Positions 7,677 to 14,254 of a stretch of DNA of 34,931 bases are shown one piece after another. Every line of letters starts with the position of its first letter. Position 1 is the stretch's first letter. Source of the DNA: SIG220 sp045615545 (lineage in GTDB: Bacteria; Bacillota_I; Bacilli_A; RFN20; CAG-826); the NCBI GenBank assembly GCA_045615545.1, contig JAZLFA010000052.1, positions 1 through 34,931 on the forward strand, read 5' to 3'. The notes under the pieces are model-generated. The model did no database searches and had not been told where the DNA came from. It worked only from the letters and a program-made list of their open reading frames with translations. The position numbers were made by a program, and so were the translations under genes.

Positions 7677-9734
7677 ATGGCAGAAGAACCAAAAAATCAA
7701 CAACCACAGCGTAAAGGATCCTCGTTTGGATTCGTTTTATCTTTACTATTAGTAATTGGCATAATTGTTACAATGTCAGTTCTTATTTTTGGCAACATGA
7801 ATGGAACTAAGACAATAAATGAGCAAGTCTTTGTTGAGGCATTAATGAATGACAGAGTCTATTCTGTTAATGTTACTCCTAAAGAAGAGACCGTTGTCGT
7901 TTTAAACGGTTCTTTCTTAGAAAATAAAACTGCTACTAAACAAATTTCATATAGCGTTACCATCGATTGGCAAACTTATAATGACGAAACTCATCCGTGG
8001 GCTTATAAGGATGATAAAACTGGTGTTACTTTACTTACTGAATACGGAGATTCAATTCGTAGCTTAATTATTGAAATAAGAGATGATCCAGCCTATAAAC
8101 TTGTTGAGTACAAAGTAACAGACCCTTATGTTACTTCGTGGTGGGATACATGGGGACCAACGATTATTATGTTGGGTGCTTCATTGCTTATAGTAATATT
8201 CCTATTCACACGTTTGGCTGGTAGTGTCGGATCATCAAATAGACAAGCGATGGACTTTAACAAAAGTCGTGCACGTCGTGAAATTAACTCGAAAGTTCGT
8301 TTTAATGATGTTGCTGGCTGCGATGAAGAAAAAGCAGAAATGGTTGAGCTTGTCGCATACTTAAAAGAACCTAAGAAATTTACTAGATATGGCGCAAAAT
8401 TACCTAAAGGTGTTTTGTTAGTTGGTCCACCGGGCTGTGGTAAAACTTTATTAGCCAAAGCTGTTGCTGGCGAAGCTGGAGTTCCATTCTACTATATTTC
8501 TGGTTCTGATTTCGTAGAAATGTTCGTTGGTGTCGGTGCTGGGCGTGTTAGAGATATGTTTAGAGTAGCTAAACAAAATGCTCCTTGTTTAGTATTCATC
8601 GATGAAATCGATGCTGTTGGTAGACAAAGAGGTGCTGGTTTAGGTGGTGGTAACGATGAACGTGAACAAACACTTAATCAATTACTTGTTGAAATGGATG
8701 GCTTTGCTGATAACTCAGGAATCATTGTTATTGCGGCAACTAACCGTGATGATGTTCTTGATCCAGCTTTATTAAGAGCGGGCCGTTTTGATAGAAAGAT
8801 TACTGTTTCATTACCTGATAGAGACGGCCGTGAAGCTATTCTTAAAGTTCATGCTCGCAATAAAACAATTGATCCAGATGTCAATTTTGCAAATATTGCA
8901 AAACGTACTGTTGGATTCTCTGGCGCTGATATTGAAAACATCTTAAATGAAGCCGCCATTTTAGCAGCAAGAAAAAATGCTGATAAAGTTACAACTGATG
9001 ATATTGACGAAGCAATTGATAGAAGAATTGCTGGTCCAGCTAAGAAAAGCAAGTCACTTAGTGTTCATGAACGTGAAATCGTTGCATTCCACGAGGCAGG
9101 TCATGCAATTATTGGCTTAAAATATCCTCATAGCGATAAGGTGCAAAAAATCACAATTATTCCTCGTGGACAAACGGGCGGACATGTCCGTATGACTCCT
9201 GAAGAGGATAGATTCTTGTTAACAAAACGTGAACTAGAAGCAAGAATTGTTGGATACCTTGGTGGACGTAGTAGTGAAGAGACATTCTTTGATGATATCT
9301 CATCAGGCGCACAAAATGATATTGAAGTTGCAACTCAAATTGCGCGTATGATGGTTACTGAACTTGGTATGTCATCATTAGGTCCAATCCAATATGAAAG
9401 AGACACTGGAAGTGTCTTCCTTGGAAGAGACTATGCTTCAAGTCAAAAGAACTTCTCCGTTGCTACAGCGGAACAAATTGATGCTGAAATTAGAAAGATT
9501 ATCGAAACAGCACACAAAGAGGCTCTTGAATTAATCAAGAAACATAAAGAAGATGTTACGCTCATTGCCAATACGCTTCTTGAGCATGAACAAATTACAG
9601 CCGAAGAGATTGATTACTTACTCGAACATCGTCACTTAAAACGTGATGAAAAACCTGAAGAAGTAATTACTCCTAAAGTTGAAGACGAGCCTGTTCCTAA
9701 AGTTGAAGAAACTAAGGAAGAAAAAGGAGAATAA
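7677..9734 (+). CDS. ftsH: ATP-dependent zinc metalloprotease FtsH
   Basis: FtsH is a membrane-anchored hexameric AAA+ protease that extracts and degrades membrane proteins and regulators. The 685-residue protein has a membrane helix at about 17-38, an extracytoplasmic domain, and a second helix at about 160-180. The AAA domain carries Walker A GPPGCGKT (250-257), Walker B VFIDEID (306-312) and the second region of homology ending in LLRAGRFDRK. The M41 peptidase domain has HEAGH at 472-476, with D548 as the likely third zinc ligand. The last 30 residues are an acidic, repetitive tail (PKVEDEPVPKVEE). All catalytic residues are present. GGGAGG lies about 10 bases before the ATG. Confidence 0.98.
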   Translation: MAEEPKNQQPQRKGSSFGFVLSLLLVIGIIVTMSVLIFGNMNGTKTINEQVFVEALMNDRVYSVNVTPKEETVVVLNGSFLENKTATKQISYSVTIDWQTYNDETHPWAYKDDKTGVTLLTEYGDSIRSLIIEIRDDPAYKLVEYKVTDPYVTSWWDTWGPTIIMLGASLLIVIFLFTRLAGSVGSSNRQAMDFNKSRARREINSKVRFNDVAGCDEEKAEMVELVAYLKEPKKFTRYGAKLPKGVLLVGPPGCGKTLLAKAVAGEAGVPFYYISGSDFVEMFVGVGAGRVRDMFRVAKQNAPCLVFIDEIDAVGRQRGAGLGGGNDEREQTLNQLLVEMDGFADNSGIIVIAATNRDDVLDPALLRAGRFDRKITVSLPDRDGREAILKVHARNKTIDPDVNFANIAKRTVGFSGADIENILNEAAILAARKNADKVTTDDIDEAIDRRIAGPAKKSKSLSVHEREIVAFHEAGHAIIGLKYPHSDKVQKITIIPRGQTGGHVRMTPEEDRFLLTKRELEARIVGYLGGRSSEETFFDDISSGAQNDIEVATQIARMMVTELGMSSLGPIQYERDTGSVFLGRDYASSQKNFSVATAEQIDAEIRKIIETAHKEALELIKKHKEDVTLIANTLLEHEQITAEEIDYLLEHRHLKRDEKPEEVITPKVEDEPVPKVEETKEEKGE

Positions 9735-9735
9735 T

Positions 9736-9758
9736 AGAGAGGGCAAAACCTCTCTTTT
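9736..9758 (+). terminator. Hairpin between ftsH and dusB
   Basis: AGAGAGG at 9736-9742 pairs perfectly with CCTCTCT at 9749-9755 around a six-base loop, and TTTT follows. It begins right after the ftsH stop and ends only four bases before the dusB ATG, so it occupies the whole intergenic space. The T-run is short, so termination may be partial. Confidence 0.65.
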
Positions 9759-9761
9759 GTT

Positions 9762-10742
9762 ATGTTTGAAATTAATGGCAAAAAAGTAAATGGAAATGTA
9801 GTCCTTGCACCGATGGCTGGATACACTTCTTTTGGCTATCGAAAATTTATGATTCCTTTTGGTATTTCTATTTGTTATACAGAGATGATTTCTGACATGG
9901 GATTAATTTATCAAAATAAAGAAACATTATCATATTTAAACTTTCCAAAAACTGAAATTCCGACTGGTGTGCAATTATTTGGCAATGATCCTGAAAATCT
10001 TGCAAAAGCCGCAAAAATAGCGCAAAACTTAAATAAAAATATTGATTTCTTTGATGTTAATATGGCCTGTCCTGTTCCAAAAGTAACAAAGGTAGGATCT
10101 GGTTCTGCTCTTATGAATGATCCGAAAAAGTGTGGAGAAATTATTAGGGCGATTAAGCTCGAAACAAACCTCCCAGTAAGCGCCAAAATTCGGCTCGGAT
10201 GGGATGACAAAAATATCAATTATTTTGAGGTGATTTCTGAGTTAGAAAAAGCAGGTGTTTGTTTTGTTGCAATACATGCCAGAACTCGTAAAGAATTGTA
10301 TAGTGGGACACCACATTTTGATTTAATAAAAGATTTGGGTAAAAAGATGAGAGTTCCACTCATTGTTTCTGGTAACATTTTCACTCTTGAAGATGCCAAG
10401 ACCGCTATTGAATTAACTGGTGCTCAAATGGTAATGGTAGCTAGAGGTGGCGTTGGTAATCCAAGACTTATAACCGACATTGATAGATTTTATAAAAATA
10501 AAGAGCAACTACTACCTCCATCTTTTGTTGAACAAAAAGAATATTGTTTACAATTATTGCATAATTTGATTGATGAAAAAGGTGAAAAACGAGCAGTAAC
10601 AATATTTAGAAGTATGGGTCCAAGTTTCTTTGGAAATATACCTAATGTCAAAGAGCTAAAAAAACAACTAGCTTGTGAAATAACTGATTACAACTCTGTA
10701 GTTAGAATTATTGAGAGATTTGAAAAAGAACATATCAGTTAA
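9762..10742 (+). CDS. dusB: tRNA-dihydrouridine synthase
   Basis: This FMN enzyme reduces uridines in the tRNA D-loop. The 326-residue protein is a TIM barrel beginning MFEINGKKVNGNVVLAPMAG, with the catalytic Cys at 103 in DVNMACPVPKV. The FMN-binding strands include VSAKIRLGW, IHARTR and VSGNIFT. A shorter helical C-terminal part follows. The position before lysS agrees with the DusB group of Bacillota. The start matches the family, but there is no Shine-Dalgarno site: the 26 bases after ftsH are a hairpin. Expression therefore depends on readthrough or coupling, or on an internal promoter that I did not find. Confidence 0.94.
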   Translation: MFEINGKKVNGNVVLAPMAGYTSFGYRKFMIPFGISICYTEMISDMGLIYQNKETLSYLNFPKTEIPTGVQLFGNDPENLAKAAKIAQNLNKNIDFFDVNMACPVPKVTKVGSGSALMNDPKKCGEIIRAIKLETNLPVSAKIRLGWDDKNINYFEVISELEKAGVCFVAIHARTRKELYSGTPHFDLIKDLGKKMRVPLIVSGNIFTLEDAKTAIELTGAQMVMVARGGVGNPRLITDIDRFYKNKEQLLPPSFVEQKEYCLQLLHNLIDEKGEKRAVTIFRSMGPSFFGNIPNVKELKKQLACEITDYNSVVRIIERFEKEHIS

Positions 10743-10750
10743 TTTGACTT

Positions 10751-10779
10751 TTGAAAAATGTCAAAAAAACTAATATACT
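10751..10779 (+). promoter_or_regulatory. Promoter for lysS
   Basis: TTGAAA at 10751-10756 and TATACT at 10774-10779 are separated by 17 bases. Overlapping the -35 is an inverted repeat in which TTTGAC (10743-10748) faces GTCAAA. It may be the end of the dusB transcript or a protein-binding site. Confidence 0.6.
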
Positions 10780-10803
10780 ATAACAGGAATTGAGGTATAA
10801 ATT

Positions 10804-12285
10804 ATGGCTGATGAATTAAACGATCAAGAATTGGTAAGAAGAGATAAACTTGCTAAATATAATGAACTTGGTATTGATGCTTATGGAGAAGCATACGAAG
10901 TATCTCATCATGTGAATGAAATTAGAAAACTTTGTGAAGGAAAAACTGCCGAAGAACTTGATGCAATGGACCTTGAAGTCACTGTTGCAGGTAGAATTAT
11001 GGCAATTCGTAGAATGGGCAAAGCCTCCTTTATGAATATCAAAGACAAATCTGGCAACATTCAAGTTTATATGGGAATTGATGTAGTTGGTGAATCAAGT
11101 TATGAACTATTCAAGATGTCTGATATTGGTGATATCGTTGGTGTTTCAGGACGCGTAATGATGACTAGAATGGGTGAATTAACAGTGCGTGCTGTTGGTT
11201 TCAAACATTTAGTTAAATGTTTACATCCTCTTCCTGAAAAATTCCATGGTTTAACTGACGTTGAAGAAAGAAGCAGAAGAAGATATCTCGATCTCATCAT
11301 GAACGATGAGGCGAGAAAAGTAGCTTTTGCACGTCCAAAAATTATTAGAAGTATTCAAAGCTATTTAGATAGCGAAGGTTTTGTTGAAGTTGAAACAGGT
11401 ATACTTTCTCCTATTTTAGGCGGTGCTTCTGCTAGACCATTTATTACTCACCATAATACCCTTGATCAAGATTTCTATTTAAGAATTGCTACTGAACTTA
11501 ATCTTAAAAGATTATTAGTTGGTGGAATGGAAAGAGTATATGAGATTGGCAGACTCTTTAGAAATGAAGGTATGGATGCATCTCATAACCCTGAATTTAC
11601 ATCAATCGAAGCTTACCAAGCTTATAGCGATCTTCAAGGAATGAGAAGATTAGCAGAAAATATGATTAGAAAAGCTTGTATTGATGTTAATGGAAAAGCC
11701 ATCATTACTTATCAAGGTACTGAAATTGATTTTGAAAAACCATTTAGATGGGTTAAGATGAGTGAACTAATTAAAGAAAAGACTGGTATTGATTTTGAAA
11801 AAATCACAGACTTTGAAGAAGCAAAGGCTTTAGCAGAAAAAAATGGAATTAAACTTGATAGATTTAAGAATACTGTTGGGCATGTAATGAACGAATTCTT
11901 TGAAGAATTCTGTGAATCAGCATTAATTCAACCAACATTTGTATATTGTTACCCAATTGAAGTATCTCCTTTAACTAAAAAAGGAAAAGACCCACGTTAT
12001 GTAGAAAGATTTGAGTTATTCGTTAATGGTAAAGAGTTAGCGAACGCTTATACTGAGCTTAATGACCCTATTGATCAAAAAGAAAGATTCTTAGCACAAC
12101 TTGCCGCAAAAGAACTTGGTGATGAAGAAGCTAACGAAATGGATGAAGACTTTGTTGAGGCTCTTGAATATGGTATGCCTCCAGCAGGTGGTATCGGAAT
12201 GGGAATTGATAGATTAGTAATGTTACTTACGGATCAACCACAGATTAGAGAAGTCATTCTCTTCCCAATGATGAAAAAACAATAA
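10804..12285 (+). CDS. lysS: Lysyl-tRNA synthetase, class II
   Basis: This enzyme charges tRNA-Lys. The 493-residue protein has the N-terminal OB-fold anticodon-binding domain (about 57-150) and the class II core. Motif 2 reads FRNEGMDASHNPEFTSIEAY from residue 252. Motif 3 is GGIGMGIDRLVML at about 462-474, with the ATP-binding Arg at 470. ELANAYTELNDP, the lysine-pocket strand typical of LysRS, is at 411-422. GAGGT lies 7 bases before the ATG. It is monocistronic or nearly so, with its own promoter and a strong terminator directly behind it. Confidence 0.98.
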   Translation: MADELNDQELVRRDKLAKYNELGIDAYGEAYEVSHHVNEIRKLCEGKTAEELDAMDLEVTVAGRIMAIRRMGKASFMNIKDKSGNIQVYMGIDVVGESSYELFKMSDIGDIVGVSGRVMMTRMGELTVRAVGFKHLVKCLHPLPEKFHGLTDVEERSRRRYLDLIMNDEARKVAFARPKIIRSIQSYLDSEGFVEVETGILSPILGGASARPFITHHNTLDQDFYLRIATELNLKRLLVGGMERVYEIGRLFRNEGMDASHNPEFTSIEAYQAYSDLQGMRRLAENMIRKACIDVNGKAIITYQGTEIDFEKPFRWVKMSELIKEKTGIDFEKITDFEEAKALAEKNGIKLDRFKNTVGHVMNEFFEEFCESALIQPTFVYCYPIEVSPLTKKGKDPRYVERFELFVNGKELANAYTELNDPIDQKERFLAQLAAKELGDEEANEMDEDFVEALEYGMPPAGGIGMGIDRLVMLLTDQPQIREVILFPMMKKQ

Positions 12286-12307
12286 AAGGAACGGTGTTCC
12301 TTTTTTT
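12285..12307 (+). terminator. Terminator of lysS
   Basis: AAAGGAAC at 12285-12292 pairs perfectly with GTTCCTTT at 12296-12303 around a three-base loop, within a run of seven T residues. The stem starts on the last base of the lysS stop codon. The ribosome site of the next gene follows immediately. Confidence 0.85.
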
Positions 12308-12317
12308 GGAGAAAAGT

Positions 12318-13139
12318 ATGAAAAATTTTGTTGTTCCATTTAATAAATATAATGCTAGTGTTCCTGAAATTGGATTTGGCACTTGGCTAATTGAAAATAA
12401 AGATGCTTACGAATGCGTCAGTAACGCGATTAAGTGTGGTTATACACATATCGATAGTGCCCAAGACTATGGTAATGAAGTTGAGGTTGGAAGAGCGATT
12501 AGAGAATGCGGCCTACCACGCGAACAAATTTATTTAACTACAAAAGTGGCTTCACATCATAAATCATATGAAGCCGCCAAAAAATCAATTGAAGAATCGC
12601 TTCGAAAACTTGATATTGGTTACATTGATTTAATGCTAATTCATTGCCCTTGTCCTTGGAGTGAATATGACACAAGAAACAAAACATACTATAAAGAAAA
12701 TCTTGAGGTATGGAAAGCAATGTCTGAATTTTATGAAAAAGGATTAATCAAAGCCATTGGAGTGAGTAACTTTACTATTGAAGATATAAAGAATATAAAT
12801 GAACACTCTGATGTAAAGGTAATGTTTAATCAAATTCCTGTTTTTGTTGGCTGTACGAATATACCTTTGATTGAGTATTGTATGAAAGAAAATATCATTG
12901 TAGAGGCTTATTCTCCTATTGCTCATGGCAGAGCTTTAAATTCTTCATTAATTCAACAAATGAGCGCAAAATACCATACAAATCCCGCATTATTATGTAT
13001 TGCATATACTTTACAACTCGGTTGCGTTAGTCTTCCAAAAGCTTCTAAATTAGAGCATATGAAAGCTAACATTGCACCTATTGATTTTGTTATTTCAAAG
13101 CAAGATATGGAATTATTAAAATGTCAAAAAGAAAAGTAA
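12318..13139 (+). CDS. Aldo/keto reductase
   Basis: This is an NAD(P)H-dependent oxidoreductase of the aldo/keto reductase superfamily, 273 residues, a normal length for the bacterial AKR5-like group. The catalytic tetrad is visible: D46 and Y51 in HIDSAQDYGNE, K76 in TTKV, and H109 in LMLIHCP. The cofactor-binding part includes GVSNFT and, near the C-terminus, SLPKAS in the place of the usual IPKS loop. An in-frame GTG at 12294 lies inside the lysS terminator; ATG 12318 is preferred because GGAG at 12308-12311 sits just upstream. The gene has no room for its own promoter after the lysS terminator. It overlaps the LacI regulator by 19 bases. The substrate is unknown; a sugar or small aldehyde is possible. 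Confidence 0.9.
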   Translation: MKNFVVPFNKYNASVPEIGFGTWLIENKDAYECVSNAIKCGYTHIDSAQDYGNEVEVGRAIRECGLPREQIYLTTKVASHHKSYEAAKKSIEESLRKLDIGYIDLMLIHCPCPWSEYDTRNKTYYKENLEVWKAMSEFYEKGLIKAIGVSNFTIEDIKNINEHSDVKVMFNQIPVFVGCTNIPLIEYCMKENIIVEAYSPIAHGRALNSSLIQQMSAKYHTNPALLCIAYTLQLGCVSLPKASKLEHMKANIAPIDFVISKQDMELLKCQKEK

Positions 13140-14137
13140 CAATATATGACATTGCCAAATACTTAAAGCTCTCTCCTGCCACTGTCTCCTACGTTTTAAA
13201 CGATAAAAAGAAAGTTTCAGCTGAAACAAAGAATGCTGTTTTAAGTGCCGCAAAAGAGCTCGGTTATTCACGAAATTACTCTGCTTTTTCTCTTTCAACA
13301 GGAGAAAGCAAATTAATTGCGTTATTTTTACCTAGAGAAGATATATATGTTTCCTTAACGCAAAACCCTTTTTATAGTGAACTTTATTCTGCGTTTGAGA
13401 GAAAATGTCGTAAAGAAGGATATGATGTACTTATTGAACCATTGATGGAACAAAAAGAATTATCTTCTTGGATCAAGTCTCGTGGTATTGATGGGGCGGT
13501 AATTTTGGGTCTTTTTCCAGACAACTACCATGATGAATTTAGTAAAAATGAAATACCTTTAACATTGGTTGACGTCTATGCATCTGATGAAGAATATAAT
13601 ATTGTACGTTTTGATGATTATAAAGGCGCGTACATGTCCACGGAACATCTTATTCAAAACGGGCATACGAACATAGGTTTTATTTGTGGAAATATTGATT
13701 GTTCTGTTGTTGATCGTGAAAGATACAATGGGTACCGTGATGCGATGATACAAAATAATTTATCTTTTAATAAAGACAATGTGATATTTTGTGATGCTAC
13801 ATACGATGGTGGATATCAATGTTTTGAATCCATTCGTAATAAAAAGTTAACGGCCGTTGTGTGTGCTGCTGACACTATTGCTATTGGTGTTATGCGTTCT
13901 TTTATGGACCATGGACTAGAATTACCTGATAATCTATCAATTATAGGATTTGATGATATTTATACTGCAAAGATTGTTTACCCTCCTTTAACAACGATTA
14001 AACAAGACATTTCCTATAAAGGAGAAATGACTGCTTCATTAATTATTGAAGCAATAAAAAGTAAGAACTCTATTCATAAAGAATATGTTGTAGAACCATC
14101 CATTGTTTGTCGTGGTTCGGTTAAGAAGTTGAATTAA
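13121..14137 (+). CDS. LacI/GalR-family transcriptional regulator
   Basis: This 338-residue protein is probably the repressor (or activator) of the downstream carbohydrate operon. The N-terminal helix-turn-helix and hinge helix are clear: VTIYDIAKYLKLSPATVSYV begins at residue 6, and VSAETKNAVLSAAKELGY follows. A periplasmic-binding-like effector domain fills about 60-335, with SIIGFDDIYTAKIVYPPLTTI near 280-300 as in other family members. The start lies inside the aldo/keto reductase gene, so the two are probably co-translated. A GTTAAC-rich palindrome of LacI type lies 40 bases downstream of the stop, in front of the operon promoter, which makes it the likely operator. The effector is not predictable, but an imported oligosaccharide or its breakdown product would be usual. 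Confidence 0.92.
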   Translation: MSKRKVTIYDIAKYLKLSPATVSYVLNDKKKVSAETKNAVLSAAKELGYSRNYSAFSLSTGESKLIALFLPREDIYVSLTQNPFYSELYSAFERKCRKEGYDVLIEPLMEQKELSSWIKSRGIDGAVILGLFPDNYHDEFSKNEIPLTLVDVYASDEEYNIVRFDDYKGAYMSTEHLIQNGHTNIGFICGNIDCSVVDRERYNGYRDAMIQNNLSFNKDNVIFCDATYDGGYQCFESIRNKKLTAVVCAADTIAIGVMRSFMDHGLELPDNLSIIGFDDIYTAKIVYPPLTTIKQDISYKGEMTASLIIEAIKSKNSIHKEYVVEPSIVCRGSVKKLN

Positions 14138-14148
14138 TTGCACCCATT

Positions 14149-14166
14149 AAGAAACTTAGTTTCTTT
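14149..14166 (+). terminator. Weak terminator-like hairpin after the LacI gene
   Basis: AAGAAAC at 14149-14155 pairs with GTTTCTT at 14159-14165 around TTA. The stem is AT-rich and only a few T residues follow, so this is a tentative call. Confidence 0.4.
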
Positions 14167-14170
14167 AATA

Positions 14171-14192
14171 GTTAACAAGTTAACCGGTTAAC
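14171..14192. promoter_or_regulatory. LacI-family operator
   Basis: GTTAAC occurs three times in 22 bases, and GTTAACCGGTTAAC at 14179-14192 is a perfect 14-bp palindrome with the central CG pair typical of LacI/GalR sites. It ends eight bases upstream of the -35 box of the sugar operon. Upstream placement would suit either repression by blocking polymerase or activation. The palindrome overlaps nothing coding. Confidence 0.75.
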
Positions 14193-14200
14193 CAAAATAA

Positions 14201-14229
14201 TTGAACGTCCACTTTTTGCCTTTTATAAT
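14201..14229 (+). promoter_or_regulatory. Promoter of the carbohydrate operon
   Basis: TTGAAC at 14201-14206 and a perfect TATAAT at 14224-14229 have the ideal 17-base spacing, making this one of the best promoters in the window. Transcription should begin near 14236, and the ribosome site TGAGGT at 14243-14248 is seven bases before the first ATG. No comparable promoter was noticed in the next 16.7 kb, in line with one long operon. Confidence 0.8.
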
Positions 14230-14254
14230 GAAGATACATAAATGAGGTATCTCT

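Noticed and set aside
8126..8458. Minus-strand frame inside ftsH
   Set aside because: It mirrors the conserved AAA region of ftsH; similar antisense frames in mfd, lysS and the GH28-like genes were rejected for the same reason.
12294..12317. GTG start extending the aldo/keto reductase by eight residues
   Set aside because: The codon lies inside the lysS terminator stem-loop and a ribosome site directly precedes ATG 12318.
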